A DNA stretch of 64,000 nt from Ralstonia sp. A12 (lineage in GTDB: Bacteria; Pseudomonadota; Gammaproteobacteria; Burkholderiales; Burkholderiaceae). A model generated the notes under the pieces. It saw only the letters and a list, made by a program, of their open reading frames with translations, was not told the DNA's origin and ran no database searches. The DNA lies in assembly GCF_000801955.1 (NCBI RefSeq), contig NZ_JSZO01000014.1, positions 248,001 to 312,000 of the forward strand, in the 5' to 3' direction. This document shows positions 35,534 through 45,393 of the stretch, piece by piece. The translations under genes were made by a program, and so were the position numbers. Numbering within the stretch: the stretch's first letter is position 1; every line of letters begins with the position of its first letter.

Positions 35534-37987
35534 ATGACCGAACCCAACCGAGCCAGGAAGACCCGGCAGCGCACTGCTGTTGCCAAGCCCGACGAGCGGG
35601 GCGCCGACAGGGCTGAACGTGGGGCCGCAAACCGGCGCAGCACGCTGGCATTGCGGCCGCTGGTGTTCGCGGTGGCCGGGGTCTGGGCAGCGACGTCCGC
35701 AGCGCAGAGCCAGGACACCACGCAATCGGCGCCTGCGGCGACCTCGTCTGAGTCTTCCGTGACGGCGCTGGCCACCTCCGGCCCGGCGACGCCCGGCGGC
35801 AGCCCGCTCGTGCCCAAGATGGCCGAGCCGGCTCAGCGCCAGGACAACACTGTCCCCACATTTACCGCGGCCGACAAGATGGACGGCCGCACCAATGAAG
35901 ACGTGCATCTGCGCGGCCACGGCGAATTGCGGCGCAACGGCACGGTGGTGAAGGGCGACACGCTCGACTACAACCAGGACACCGACGTTGCCACCGCCAC
36001 CGGCAATGTGCGCCTGTTCAAGGGGGGCACGCTGGTCACTGGCCCCGACGCCAAGCTCAAGGTCACCGCCAACGAAGGCACCATGAGCACGCCGGCGTAT
36101 GAGTTCCATTCGACTGGCGGCCGCGGCACGGCAGACCGTATCGACTTCATCGACAAGGACAACAGCCGCATCACACGCGGCACGTACACCACGTGCTCAC
36201 CGGACAATGTCGACTGGTACTTCAGCGCGAGCCGCATCGATATCGACAGCGACCGCCAGGTCGGCACCGGCCGCAATGGCGTGCTGCACTTCTTCGGTGT
36301 GCCCGTGTTTGCGGCCCCGGTGATGGATTTCCCGCTTAATGACGATCGGCGCAGTGGCTTCCTCTCACCGGTGTTTGGCTACAACAGCCGCAGCGGGGCT
36401 GATATCACGCTGCCGTACTACTTCAACATTGCGCCCAACCGCGATCTGACGCTGTATCCGCGCTTGTTGTCCACGCGAGGATTGCAGCTCGGTGCCGAAT
36501 ACCGCTACCTGGACACAAGCTACAACGGTGTGCTGCGTGGGGAGTTCCTGCCCGATGACCGTGAGGCGGGTCGGAATCGTTGGTCGATTTCGGCTGTACA
36601 CACACAGAGCCTGGCGCCTGGGCTCAGCGCCTACATCAACTACAACAAGGTCTCGGACAACACGTATCCGGATGACCTCGGCCGCAGTATCGTGACGGCA
36701 ACGCAGCGTCAGTACACGCAGGAAGGTGGCGTTAGGTATTCGATCGGCGACTGGGTGGCCTTGGCGCGCGTGCAGAAGTTCCAGACGCTGTCGACAGCCA
36801 CGACCCCGCTGTCGCCGCCGTACGAGCGTGTGCCGCAATTGAACCTGTCGTACACGCGTTACGATCTCGGCGGGTTTGATATCAACTTTCAGACCGACTA
36901 CACGCGGTTCTCGATCCCAACACCGGACACCGTGCAGGGCGAGCGGCTGTTCATGCAGCCGACGATCAGCTATCCGATCGTCCGCCCGGGCTGGTATGTC
37001 ACGCCCAAGTTCATCCTGAACGCCACGTCGTACCGCCTGGACCGTCCGGCAGGCGATACGCAGCAGTCGCAGATCAACCGCACGCTGCCGACGTTCTCGC
37101 TCGATTCCGGCATGACGTTCGAGCGCGATGCGCCCCTGGTTTCCAAGCTGTTTGGCGTGAGCTATATCCAGACGCTGGAACCGCGCTTGTTCTACGTCTA
37201 CACGCCATATCGTGATCAGTCGCAGATCCCGTTGTTCGACACGGGGCAGTCGGATTACAACCTCGGCCAGATCTTTACCGAGAACCCGTACACCGGCTAC
37301 GACCGCATAGCCGACAACAACAAGGTGACGGCGGGCGTGACCACGCGCTTTGTCGAAGCGGAATCGGGCATTGAGCGTTTGCGCGCCACAATCGCGCAAC
37401 GGATTGATCTAGATGGTCAACGTGTGACGCTGGCTGGCGCCGCGCCGACGGCGGTGCGCCGCTATTCGGACCTGCTGGGTGCGACCACGATCCAGATGTT
37501 CCGCGGCATCTTTTTCGATACGAACCTTCAGTACAATCAGGACATCGACCGTGTCATGCGTTCGACTGTGGCGTTCAGCTGGAAGCCGGAAGCCAACAAG
37601 GTGATCAACCTCGGCTACCGCTACTACCGCGCCGACACCAACACCGGTCAGTTGCCGCTGGAGCAGGCCGATATCTCGACGCAGTGGCCGATCACGCGGC
37701 GGTTGTACGGCCTGGGCCGTATCGGTTACGACCTGGATGCGCGCAAGCCATCGGATATGCTGCTTGGCCTCGAATACGTGGCCGATTGCTGGGTTGGCCG
37801 CCTGGCCGTGCAGCGTTACAGCAACGCGGTCTCGGGCTATACGACGCACATCTTTGCCCAGATCGAGTTCAAGGGCCTGTCGAAGGTGGGGAACAATCCG
37901 ATCGACGTGATTCGTCTGAACGTGCCCGGCTATCAGCCGGTGACCGCGCAGCCGATTACGCCGTCCGTGCTGGATCAATATGAATAA
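35534..37987 (+). CDS. lptD: LPS-assembly outer membrane protein LptD
   Basis: An 817-residue outer-membrane protein that inserts lipopolysaccharide in the outer leaflet. The ATG at 35534 gives a long basic N-region, then a signal segment (LALRPLVFAVAGVWAATSAAQ). Residues about 115-240 are the periplasmic jellyroll (OstA/LptA-like: GDTLDYNQDTDVATATGNVRL), and the rest is the 26-strand barrel with DNRISQRI-type strands and IEFKGLSKVG near the end. Only two cysteines are present (about 221 and 752), against four in E. coli, so a single interdomain disulfide is expected. surA starts within its last codons. Confidence 0.95.
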   Translation: MTEPNRARKTRQRTAVAKPDERGADRAERGAANRRSTLALRPLVFAVAGVWAATSAAQSQDTTQSAPAATSSESSVTALATSGPATPGGSPLVPKMAEPAQRQDNTVPTFTAADKMDGRTNEDVHLRGHGELRRNGTVVKGDTLDYNQDTDVATATGNVRLFKGGTLVTGPDAKLKVTANEGTMSTPAYEFHSTGGRGTADRIDFIDKDNSRITRGTYTTCSPDNVDWYFSASRIDIDSDRQVGTGRNGVLHFFGVPVFAAPVMDFPLNDDRRSGFLSPVFGYNSRSGADITLPYYFNIAPNRDLTLYPRLLSTRGLQLGAEYRYLDTSYNGVLRGEFLPDDREAGRNRWSISAVHTQSLAPGLSAYINYNKVSDNTYPDDLGRSIVTATQRQYTQEGGVRYSIGDWVALARVQKFQTLSTATTPLSPPYERVPQLNLSYTRYDLGGFDINFQTDYTRFSIPTPDTVQGERLFMQPTISYPIVRPGWYVTPKFILNATSYRLDRPAGDTQQSQINRTLPTFSLDSGMTFERDAPLVSKLFGVSYIQTLEPRLFYVYTPYRDQSQIPLFDTGQSDYNLGQIFTENPYTGYDRIADNNKVTAGVTTRFVEAESGIERLRATIAQRIDLDGQRVTLAGAAPTAVRRYSDLLGATTIQMFRGIFFDTNLQYNQDIDRVMRSTVAFSWKPEANKVINLGYRYYRADTNTGQLPLEQADISTQWPITRRLYGLGRIGYDLDARKPSDMLLGLEYVADCWVGRLAVQRYSNAVSGYTTHIFAQIEFKGLSKVGNNPIDVIRLNVPGYQPVTAQPITPSVLDQYE

Positions 37988-39488
37988 CGACATCATGGCT
38001 TTCCAATCGACTGCTTTCGCCACGCGTGTGGCACCTCTGAGCCGCGTGCGCGTTGCGACCGGCATGCTGGTTGCTCTCATGGCGGGGACCATGCTGTCGC
38101 CGGCGGTTCACGCACAGCAGGCGCAACCTGCACAGAAGAAGGCCGCACCCGTGCGCGGCATCTTCGCCAGCCCGAGTTCATCACCCAGCCAACCGCTGCT
38201 GCAAGGCACGCTGCCTGGGCCGACTGCAGCTGGCGCGCCGCGCAGCCAGCTCGTCGACGAAGTGGTGGCCGTGGTCAACACCGATGTCATCACCCGCCGT
38301 GAGCTGCTCAACCGCGCTGACCTGGTTGAGCGTACGTTCCGCGCACAGAACCGGCCGCTGCCTCCGCGTGCCGATCTGCTCGGCGAGGTGCTCGAGCAGC
38401 TGATTCTGGAGCGCGTGCAGGCACAGACCGCCAAGGAAAGCGGTATCCGCGTCTCCGATGCCGACGTGGACCGCGCGGTGGATAGCGTGGCCCAGCGTAA
38501 CAACCTGTCGGTGGCGCAGCTCAAGAGCAAGCTGACGGAGTCGGGCATGGCGTACGACAAGTACCGCCAGGATCTGCGCCAGGAAATCTTGCTGGCGCGT
38601 CTGCGCGAGCGCGAGGTGGATTCCAAGGTGCAGGTCTACGACGGTGAGATCGACAACTATCTTGCGCAGCAGGGCGGCGACGCCGCCGCGGCTGGCGAGC
38701 AGGAATACAACGTTGCGCAGATCCTCGTACCGGTGGCCGAAGACGCCACGGCTGACCAAAAGGCCGCCGCGCGCAGCAAGGCGGAAAACCTGCTCAAGCA
38801 AGCGCAGGGTGGGGCCGATTTCGCCAAGCTGGCGCGTGAGAATTCCGGCGCGCAAGACGCAGCCCAAGGCGGCGAACTGGGCCTGCGCCCGGTCGGTCGC
38901 TTGCCGGCGGTGTTCGCCAACGCCGTGATCGATATGAAGGCCGGTCAGGTGGCGGGCCAGGTGATCGAAAGCCCAGCGGGTTACCACGTGATCAAGCTGC
39001 TTGAAAAGCGTGCGCCGACGACCGCCATTGCCACCAAGGTGCAGCAGACGCAGGTGCGCCACATCCTGATCAAGACCGGTGCGACCATGTCGGCCGACGA
39101 TGCGCGCCGCCAATTGGCTGGTCTGCGTGACCGTATCGTCCACGGCTATGACTTTGGCGATGCAGCACGCCGTTACTCGCAGGATGGTTCGGCCAGCGCC
39201 GGTGGTGAGCTGGGCTGGGTGTCGCCGGGTCAGCTGGTGCCGGAGTTCGAACAGGCGATGAACCTGCTCAAGCAGGGTGAGGTCTCGCAGCCGGTGCAGA
39301 GCCAGTTTGGCGTGCACCTGATCCAGGTGGAAGGCCGCCGCGAAGCCGAGGTGCCGGTGGACCGCCAGCGCGACTATGCGCGTTCGATGATCCGCGAGCA
39401 GAAGGTCCAGGCGGCGTATGAGGATTGGCTGCGCGAACTGCGCGATAGCGCACACGTGGAATACCGCGTGAATCGCCAACAACCATAA
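37980..39488 (+). CDS. surA: Periplasmic chaperone and peptidyl-prolyl isomerase SurA
   Basis: A 502-residue periplasmic chaperone for outer-membrane proteins, LptD among them. The ATG at 37980 overlaps the lptD end by eight bases; an ATG at 37995 is the alternative. A signal peptide ends SPAVHAQQ. The N-terminal SurA domain has DEVVAVVNTDVITRRELLNR, followed by two parvulin domains (AQILVPVAEDATADQKAA and VRHILIKTGATMSADDA, each with a GGELG motif). It carries longer N-terminal Ala/Gln-rich sequence than E. coli SurA. The lptD-surA-pdxA-rsmA order is conserved with E. coli. Confidence 0.96.
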   Translation: MNNDIMAFQSTAFATRVAPLSRVRVATGMLVALMAGTMLSPAVHAQQAQPAQKKAAPVRGIFASPSSSPSQPLLQGTLPGPTAAGAPRSQLVDEVVAVVNTDVITRRELLNRADLVERTFRAQNRPLPPRADLLGEVLEQLILERVQAQTAKESGIRVSDADVDRAVDSVAQRNNLSVAQLKSKLTESGMAYDKYRQDLRQEILLARLREREVDSKVQVYDGEIDNYLAQQGGDAAAAGEQEYNVAQILVPVAEDATADQKAAARSKAENLLKQAQGGADFAKLARENSGAQDAAQGGELGLRPVGRLPAVFANAVIDMKAGQVAGQVIESPAGYHVIKLLEKRAPTTAIATKVQQTQVRHILIKTGATMSADDARRQLAGLRDRIVHGYDFGDAARRYSQDGSASAGGELGWVSPGQLVPEFEQAMNLLKQGEVSQPVQSQFGVHLIQVEGRREAEVPVDRQRDYARSMIREQKVQAAYEDWLRELRDSAHVEYRVNRQQP

Positions 39489-39518
39489 GCCTGCTACGCT
39501 GCGGGTATCCGCATCGCA

Positions 39519-39542
39519 CACGGCCGCCTGCGGGCGGCCGTG
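39519..39542 (+). terminator. GC-rich hairpin between surA and pdxA
   Basis: CACGGCCGCC (39519-39528), loop TGCG, GGCGGCCGTG (39533-39542). Only a weak T-run follows (GCGTTTCT), so it may be a partial terminator or processing site. Confidence 0.5.
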
Positions 39543-39585
39543 GCGTTTCTAGACTGTCTTCAATACCGCTTCCGAAAAGCGTCGC

Positions 39586-40611
39586 ATGCTGAACATTGCC
39601 ATCACCACCGGCGAGCCCGCCGGCATCGGTCCCGACATCACCGTGGCAGCGTTGCTGCATCTGGCGCGGCAGGGCGCGTCGCGCTATGCCGATGTGCAGT
39701 GGCATGTGATTGGTGATGCCGCCTTGCTGCAGGCGCGCGCCAACGCCATCGGCCAGGGGGATTTCTGGCGCGTGGCATCCACGGCGCTGGCCATTGTGGA
39801 GCGCCCGCTGGCTGAGCCGGTGCGCGCGGGCGTGCTCGACGCGGCCAATGGGCGCTATGTGCTCGACCTGCTTGACGCCGCCATCGACGGTTGCCTGCAC
39901 GGTACGGCCGACGGGGTCCGCTATGACGCCATGGTCACGGCACCGGTACAGAAGAGCACCATCAACGATGCTGGCGTGCCCTTCACCGGCCATACCGAAT
40001 ACCTTGCCGAGCGCAGCGATACGCCGCGTGTGGTGATGATGCTGGCCGGTCCGCAGCCCGCACACAACAACGCCATGCTGCGCGTGGCTTTGGCGACCAC
40101 CCACCTGCCGCTGCGCGAGGTGCCGGATGCCATCACGCCTGCCGTGCTCGACGAGACGCTCGACATCCTGCAGCGTGACCTGCGCACCCGCTTCGGACTG
40201 AGCGCGCCGCGCATTCTCGTGACGGGACTGAACCCGCATGCCGGCGAGTCCGGGCACCTCGGCCGCGAGGAAATCGAGGTCATCGAGCCCGCCATCGCCC
40301 GCGCGCTGGATCGGGGCATCAACGCCCGTGGCCCGTATCCGGCCGACACGCTGTTCCAGCCGCGCCTGCTGGCCGATGCCGATTGCGTGCTGGCGATGTA
40401 CCACGACCAGGGTTTGGCACCGCTCAAGTACGGCACCTTCGGCCACGGCGTGAACATCACGCTGGGCTTGCCGTTCGTGCGCACGTCGGTCGACCACGGC
40501 ACCGCGCTGACACTGGCCGGCACGGGCCGCGCCGAGTTTGGCAGCATGCTCGAGGCGGTCGACACTGCCATCGCCATGGCGCGGAGTGCCGCCCGTGCGG
40601 CACGTTCCTGA
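39586..40611 (+). CDS. pdxA: 4-hydroxythreonine-4-phosphate dehydrogenase
   Basis: A 341-residue enzyme of pyridoxal phosphate synthesis. The start [17 protein letters not shown] is typical. Metal-binding His residues are seen in [24 protein letters not shown] and [13 protein letters not shown], and the C-terminus has [16 protein letters not shown]. It is 97 bases after surA, past a GC-rich hairpin, and rsmA begins 35 bases downstream. Confidence 0.97.
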   Translation: MLNIAITTGEPAGIGPDITVAALLHLARQGASRYADVQWHVIGDAALLQARANAIGQGDFWRVASTALAIVERPLAEPVRAGVLDAANGRYVLDLLDAAIDGCLHGTADGVRYDAMVTAPVQKSTINDAGVPFTGHTEYLAERSDTPRVVMMLAGPQPAHNNAMLRVALATTHLPLREVPDAITPAVLDETLDILQRDLRTRFGLSAPRILVTGLNPHAGESGHLGREEIEVIEPAIARALDRGINARGPYPADTLFQPRLLADADCVLAMYHDQGLAPLKYGTFGHGVNITLGLPFVRTSVDHGTALTLAGTGRAEFGSMLEAVDTAIAMARSAARAARS

Positions 40612-40646
40612 TTTCCGCTTTACCCTTTTCGATTTCGAGTTTCACG

Positions 40647-41492
40647 ATGGCACGATCCACGACCGGCGTTCACCAGGGGCATCAGGCCCGCAAGCGTTTC
40701 GGCCAGAACTTCCTGGTCGATGACGGCGTGATCCACGCCATCGTTGCGGCCATTGATCCGAAGCCCGACGACGTGCTTGTCGAAATCGGCCCTGGCCTGG
40801 GCGCGCTCACCGTGCCGCTCATGGAGCGTGTGCGTACGCTGCAAGTGGTCGAGCTGGACCGTGATCTCGTGGCGCGCCTGCAGCGGCGCTTTGGCGATCG
40901 GCTGATCGTGCATGCGGGCGACGCGCTGGCCTTCGACTTCGGTTCGCTGTATGAGGCAGACCGGCCGCTGCGCATTGTCGGCAACCTGCCGTACAACATT
41001 TCCAGCCCGCTGCTGTTTCACCTGGCCACGTTTGCCGACCGCGTGCGCGATCAGCACTTCATGCTGCAGAAAGAGGTGGTTGACCGCATGGTGGCCGAGC
41101 CGGGCAGCAAGGCGTTCAGCCGGCTGTCGGTGATGCTGCAGGTGCGGTACTACATGGAGCCGGTGCTGGATGTGCCGCCGGGTTCGTTCAACCCGCCGCC
41201 CAAGGTGGATTCGGCTGTCGTGCGGATGATTCCGTGGCCCGCAGACAAATCGCCGTATGCACCGGTCGACATGCGCGCGCTCGGCACGGTGGTGACGATG
41301 GCGTTCTCGCAGCGACGCAAGGTGCTGCGCAATACGCTGGGCGCACTGCGCGACGTGATCGATTTCGAGGCGCTGGGCTTCGACCTGGGCCGGCGCGCAG
41401 AAGAGGTGGCGGTAGCGGACTTCGTCGCGGTGGCGAACGCGCTGCCGGCAAACCGCATCGCCGGCAGCATGTCAGACCTTAGCGAAGATTGA
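40647..41492 (+). CDS. rsmA: 16S rRNA (adenine1518-N6/adenine1519-N6)-dimethyltransferase
   Basis: A 281-residue SAM methyltransferase that dimethylates two adenines near the 3' end of 16S rRNA (KsgA). The start at 40647 is chosen over the long shadow frame. Motifs: [13 protein letters not shown]-binding [10 protein letters not shown] and the catalytic [14 protein letters not shown]. The last 14 bases overlap the 3' end of the convergent DMT transporter gene. Confidence 0.97.
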   Translation: MARSTTGVHQGHQARKRFGQNFLVDDGVIHAIVAAIDPKPDDVLVEIGPGLGALTVPLMERVRTLQVVELDRDLVARLQRRFGDRLIVHAGDALAFDFGSLYEADRPLRIVGNLPYNISSPLLFHLATFADRVRDQHFMLQKEVVDRMVAEPGSKAFSRLSVMLQVRYYMEPVLDVPPGSFNPPPKVDSAVVRMIPWPADKSPYAPVDMRALGTVVTMAFSQRRKVLRNTLGALRDVIDFEALGFDLGRRAEEVAVADFVAVANALPANRIAGSMSDLSED

Positions 41493-42384
41493 CGAGCAGG
41501 ATGCCCGAGAGCACCAGCGCGGCGGCCAGTGCAAAGCGCAGGCCGACCGGCTCGTGCAGCAGCATCACACCAAAGGCCACGCCAAACAGCGGCGTCAGGA
41601 ACGAGAATACCGACAGCCGCGACGCCAGGTAGCGGCGCAGCAGCCAGAACCACGTCAGGTAGCTGGCAAATGCAATCAGCACGGACTGATAGGCGAGGCT
41701 GGCCAGCGCGGTTGGTGTCAGGTTGGCCGTGAAGACCTGGCCGGTGCCGGCCGCCATCACCATCAGCAAGGCCGCCGAGACGACCAACTGATACAACAGC
41801 GTTTTCGCCGCCGGCGCGTTCGACAGCTTGGTCGCACGCACCACGATGGTCGTCGCGCCCCACAGCGCGCCGGCCACTACGCCCAGCGCATCGCCCAACG
41901 ACGTGGACGGACCAGCCGCCGGGTGCAGGATGCCGTCGGCAAATGCCAGCACGATCCCCGCAAATGCAATGCCGATGCCGATCCACTGGCGCGCGCGCAG
42001 GTGCTCGCCCGGCACGAAGACGTGCAGGCCAAGCGCGGTAAAGATCGGCGCGGTGTAGAGAAACACCGCCATACGCGAAGCCGTGGTGTAGCCCAGGCCG
42101 ATGAAGATGCACAGGAACTCGACACCGAACAGGATGCCTGCCATCAGGCCGCCGGGCAGCGTGCCGTCACGTACCGACAGGCATGTGCCGCGCCACAGCG
42201 CAAACGCCAGCACCAGCACCGAGGCAATCGTCGACCGCACGCCGGCCTGCATGACGGGGCCAACGTCGTGCACGGCCACCTTGATGGCGACCTGTTGGAA
42301 GCCCCAGCACATGCACAGCACCACCATCAGGCCGATGGCAGTGCCGTCCAGCGGGCGGCGGACCGCGTCAGTGGCGGTTGCCAT
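41479..42384 (-). CDS. EamA/DMT-superfamily transporter, substrate unknown
   Basis: A 301-residue inner-membrane protein with about ten helices in two EamA repeats; the first begins [17 protein letters not shown], the second [21 protein letters not shown]. Members export amino acids or other metabolites; nothing here narrows the substrate. It overlaps the 3' ends of both neighbours: rsmA by 14 bases (convergent) and gloA by 17 bases (same strand), so it is probably co-transcribed with gloA. Confidence 0.9.
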   Translation of the reverse strand: MATATDAVRRPLDGTAIGLMVVLCMCWGFQQVAIKVAVHDVGPVMQAGVRSTIASVLVLAFALWRGTCLSVRDGTLPGGLMAGILFGVEFLCIFIGLGYTTASRMAVFLYTAPIFTALGLHVFVPGEHLRARQWIGIGIAFAGIVLAFADGILHPAAGPSTSLGDALGVVAGALWGATTIVVRATKLSNAPAAKTLLYQLVVSAALLMVMAAGTGQVFTANLTPTALASLAYQSVLIAFASYLTWFWLLRRYLASRLSVFSFLTPLFGVAFGVMLLHEPVGLRFALAAALVLSGILLVNLR

Positions 42385-42775
42385 CGGGCATCGAGCGTGC
42401 CTGGATCAGCTCAATCTTGTAGCCGTCCGGATCTTCCACAAACGCGATGACGGTCGTGCCGCCCTTGACCGGACCAGCCTCACGCGTGACCTTGCCGCCC
42501 GCATTGCGGATCTGGTCGCAGGCCTGTGCGGCGTTCTCGACTTCGATGGCGAGGTGGCCGAACGCGGAGCCGAGGTCGTACTCGCTCACACCGTAGTTGT
42601 AGGTCAGTTCGATGACGGTGTTGCCGGCTTCCGGGCCGTAGCCGACGAAGGCCAGCGAGTACTTGTATTCGGGGTTGTCGCTGGTGCGCAGCAACTGCAT
42701 GCCGAGCACCTTGGTGTAGAAGTCGATCGAGCGCTGCATGTCGCCGACGCGCAGCATGGTGTGGAGCATTCGCAT
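42368..42775 (-). CDS. gloA: Lactoylglutathione lyase (glyoxalase I)
   Basis: A 135-residue metalloenzyme that converts the methylglyoxal-glutathione adduct to lactoylglutathione. The four metal ligands are visible: His5 in RMLHTMLRV, Glu in [11 protein letters not shown], His in GHLAIEV and Glu in [11 protein letters not shown]. Length and motifs match the Ni-dependent E. coli form. Confidence 0.97.
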   Translation of the reverse strand: MRMLHTMLRVGDMQRSIDFYTKVLGMQLLRTSDNPEYKYSLAFVGYGPEAGNTVIELTYNYGVSEYDLGSAFGHLAIEVENAAQACDQIRNAGGKVTREAGPVKGGTTVIAFVEDPDGYKIELIQARSMPDGNRH

Positions 42776-42869
42776 GGGGATTCCTACCTGGAGAACTGCA
42801 AAGAGGCGTTATTTTAGGGCGCCCTGAGCAAACGCGCTGACGGCAGGCAACCCCGACGCAGATACGGCT

Positions 42870-43772
42870 TCACGCCTTCAAGCCCGCTTCATCCTTCAGC
42901 GCATCGACCAGGAAGTCCGCAAACAACCGTGTGCGCGCCAGCGGTGTGCGTGTCGGGTGCCAGACGAGCTGCACGGGCGTTGGCTGTGGCTCGAACGGCA
43001 CCAGCACGATCTCGATGCGCCCCGCCTGCAGCAGATGGCGCACCTGCCACAGTGGCCCAAAGCCGATGCCCAGCCCCTGCGCCACACCTTCGATGGCCGA
43101 CGCGCTGGCATCTGCGCGGAAGCGTCCGCTCACCTTCACACGACGCGGCTTGCCGTCGATCAGGAATGGCCATGTGCTCTCTTGTCCGGGTACGGGCCGC
43201 ACCACGCATGCGTGTTGCGCTAGGTCCGATGGGTGCTGCGGATAACCGCGCCGCGCGAAGTAGTCGGGCGTGCCGAACACCACGCGCCGCAGCACGCCCA
43301 GGCGCCGCGCCTTCAGATCGGAGTCGGGCAGGTCGCCGATGCGCACTGCCAGGTCCAGATCCTGGCCGATCAGGTCGGCAAAGGCGTCCGTGAGCGTTAG
43401 ATCGACTTCCACGCGCGGATGGCGCGCCATGAACTTCGCCACGGTGGGCACGAGGTAGGTTGGCGCAAACAGCACTGGCGCACTGATGCGCAGCACGCCG
43501 GTGGGCTCGTCACGCAGTTCGGCGGCTTCGGCCCAGGCGTCGTGGATTTCCGCAAACGCGGGCTTCACTCGCCGGTAGAACGCTGCGCCGGCTTCGGTCG
43601 GGCTGCAGCGGCGTGTGGTGCGCCGGATCAATGCGATGCCAATGCTTTGCTCCAGCAGCGCCAGTGAGCGGCTCACCGCCTGCAGCGAGCGTTCAAGCCG
43701 GCGTGCGGCAGCGGTCAGGCTGCCGGCCTCCACCACGGCGATGAAGACGGCAATGTCGTCGGCACGGTCCAT
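42870..43772 (-). CDS. LysR-family transcriptional regulator
   Basis: A 300-residue LysR-type protein: helix-turn-helix AVVEAGSLTAAARRLERSLQ and VSRSLALLEQSIGIALIRRT near the N-terminus, then an effector domain (LRISAPVLFAPTYLVP). It belongs to the large subgroup often found divergent from a redox enzyme gene. The NmrA-like gene starts 107 bases away in the opposite direction and is its likely target. The ligand is unknown. Confidence 0.92.
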   Translation of the reverse strand: MDRADDIAVFIAVVEAGSLTAAARRLERSLQAVSRSLALLEQSIGIALIRRTTRRCSPTEAGAAFYRRVKPAFAEIHDAWAEAAELRDEPTGVLRISAPVLFAPTYLVPTVAKFMARHPRVEVDLTLTDAFADLIGQDLDLAVRIGDLPDSDLKARRLGVLRRVVFGTPDYFARRGYPQHPSDLAQHACVVRPVPGQESTWPFLIDGKPRRVKVSGRFRADASASAIEGVAQGLGIGFGPLWQVRHLLQAGRIEIVLVPFEPQPTPVQLVWHPTRTPLARTRLFADFLVDALKDEAGLKA

Positions 43773-43879
43773 GGATTCTCCTGATTTTCGGGAGGATGTA
43801 TTCGATGAAAGCCGTATTCTCTCAAAATGGGCTGCAATCTACGATGCACGCATCTCTCTCGCAAAACAAGGAGCGCGTG

Positions 43880-44770
43880 ATGTCGAGGTCAGTGCAGACG
43901 GTGTTGGTGGTGGGGGCGGCCGGGAAATTTGCGGGCCTGGTGGTGCCGGAACTGGTGGCGCGCGGTGTGCGCGTGCGGGGTCTGGTGCGCGACGAGCGGG
44001 GCGCGGCGCAGGCACGCCAGCGCGGCGCCAGCGAGATCGCCATCGGTGATCTGCGCGACGTGGCTTCACAGGAGCGTGCGGCGGCGGGTGTGGATGGCGT
44101 GTTCTACATCGGTCCGGCCTTCGCGGCGGAAGAAACGCAGATGGGCCTGAACATGATCGACGTAGCGCAGCGCGCTGGCGTGCGGCGGTTCGTGTTCTCG
44201 TCGGTGATCCAGCCGACCGACACGTCGCTCGAGAATCATGTCGTCAAGGTGCCGGTGGAAAGCGCGCTGTATGCCTCGGGCATGGCGTACACGATCCTGC
44301 ATCCGGCCAACTTCTTCCAGAACCTGGAGCGCGGCTGGGATGGCATCGTCGCCCAGGGCCGCCTTGCCGAGCCGTTGCCGGCGAGCACGCGCGTGGCGCG
44401 CGTCGACTATCGCGACGTGGCGGAAGTGGCCGCCATTGCGCTGACGTCAGATCGCCTCGCGTACGGCACGTTCGAGCTGTGCAGCGACGAGGCGCCGACC
44501 CGCGGCGAGATCGCCCGGCTCATCAGCGATGCGCTGGGGCGCGAGATCGAGGCGGCGGAGATGTCATTCGAGCAGTGGGCTGCGCGCGCGGCACGGGTGC
44601 TTGACCCGCACCAGCTGGCGATGCTCGGCAACGTTCAAAAGCACTACGCACGCCACGGCCTGCGCGGCAACAGCCTGACGCTGCGGGCCATTCTTGGCCG
44701 GCCGCCGCGCACGCTGGCGCAATACATCGGCGAGCTGGCCGCAGCCACGCGCATGCCGAGCGTGGCTTGA
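43880..44770 (+). CDS. NmrA-like NAD(P)-binding protein
   Basis: A 296-residue atypical short-chain dehydrogenase. Rossmann motif VLVVGAAGKFAGLVVPELVARG, then GVDGVFYIGPAFA and RRFVFSSVIQPTD, typical of NmrA-like and SDR-a5 proteins. The active-site YxxxK of true oxidoreductases is not evident, so it may act as a redox sensor. The ATG at 43880 with AAGGAG upstream is preferred to 43796. It is divergent from the LysR gene. Confidence 0.88.
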   Translation: MSRSVQTVLVVGAAGKFAGLVVPELVARGVRVRGLVRDERGAAQARQRGASEIAIGDLRDVASQERAAAGVDGVFYIGPAFAAEETQMGLNMIDVAQRAGVRRFVFSSVIQPTDTSLENHVVKVPVESALYASGMAYTILHPANFFQNLERGWDGIVAQGRLAEPLPASTRVARVDYRDVAEVAAIALTSDRLAYGTFELCSDEAPTRGEIARLISDALGREIEAAEMSFEQWAARAARVLDPHQLAMLGNVQKHYARHGLRGNSLTLRAILGRPPRTLAQYIGELAAATRMPSVA

Positions 44771-44783
44771 TGCGGCTGAAGGA

Positions 44784-45380
44784 TCAGCCCTGCGCCTCGA
44801 CCTGCTGACGCAGCCGCTGAACGTCCACGCGCTGCAGATAGCGCGTGATGTTCTGCCAGATCGAGTGGAAGCCGTAGCCGCCATGCTGCAGCTCATCCAG
44901 CGCCTGTTCCTTCGTCCAGCCCTGGTACACCACGCGGTACAGCGCCGACACGAGCCCTGTGCGATCCGCGCCGTGCTGGCAATGGATCAGCACCGGGCCG
45001 TCACGCTCGACCTCGTGCAGGGCCTTGAGCGCGGTCACCATGTCTTCGTCACGGATGTTCCAGGTGTTGATGGGGATGCGCTGCATGGTGATGCCGCTGC
45101 CTGCCAGGATTTCGGTATCCGAATGGAAGGCGCGAAAGCTGATGACCTTCTTGATGCCGAGCTTCTGCAACTGGGGAAGGTCATCCTTCGACAATTGCGC
45201 GCTGCGATAGAGCGACGGTGTGATGCGGTGCAGGTTATTCACCGGCGCATCCTGCACGCTCTGCGCCCACTGGAGCGGGCGGCTGGCCGAAGATGGGGCA
45301 GGCGGTGTCGTGTCTGCGTTGGCCGATTGGAGTGGGCCGATCAGCAGGAGTGCTGCGGTGGCAAGAGCAAGAATGCGCAT
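44784..45380 (-). CDS. Secreted dual-specificity (tyrosine-type) phosphatase
   Basis: A 198-residue phosphatase with a signal peptide (MRILALATAALLLIGPLQSANA). The active-site loop is VLIHCQHGADRTGLVS (HCx5R-T), and a general-acid Asp is possible in NIRDEDM. A TTG at 45392 would add four residues; the ATG is preferred. The substrate could be a phosphoprotein or a phospholipid or sugar phosphate. It lies 13 bases after a four-helix membrane protein gene and in the same direction as a lipid-type glycosyltransferase gene. Confidence 0.88.
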   Translation of the reverse strand: MRILALATAALLLIGPLQSANADTTPPAPSSASRPLQWAQSVQDAPVNNLHRITPSLYRSAQLSKDDLPQLQKLGIKKVISFRAFHSDTEILAGSGITMQRIPINTWNIRDEDMVTALKALHEVERDGPVLIHCQHGADRTGLVSALYRVVYQGWTKEQALDELQHGGYGFHSIWQNITRYLQRVDVQRLRQQVEAQG

Positions 45381-45393
45381 GGAGGCGGGCAAG

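Noticed and set aside
41479-41492. Overlap of rsmA and the convergent transporter gene as a sign of a wrong stop
   Set aside because: Both C-termini look normal for their families; a 14-base tail-to-tail overlap is common in compact genomes.
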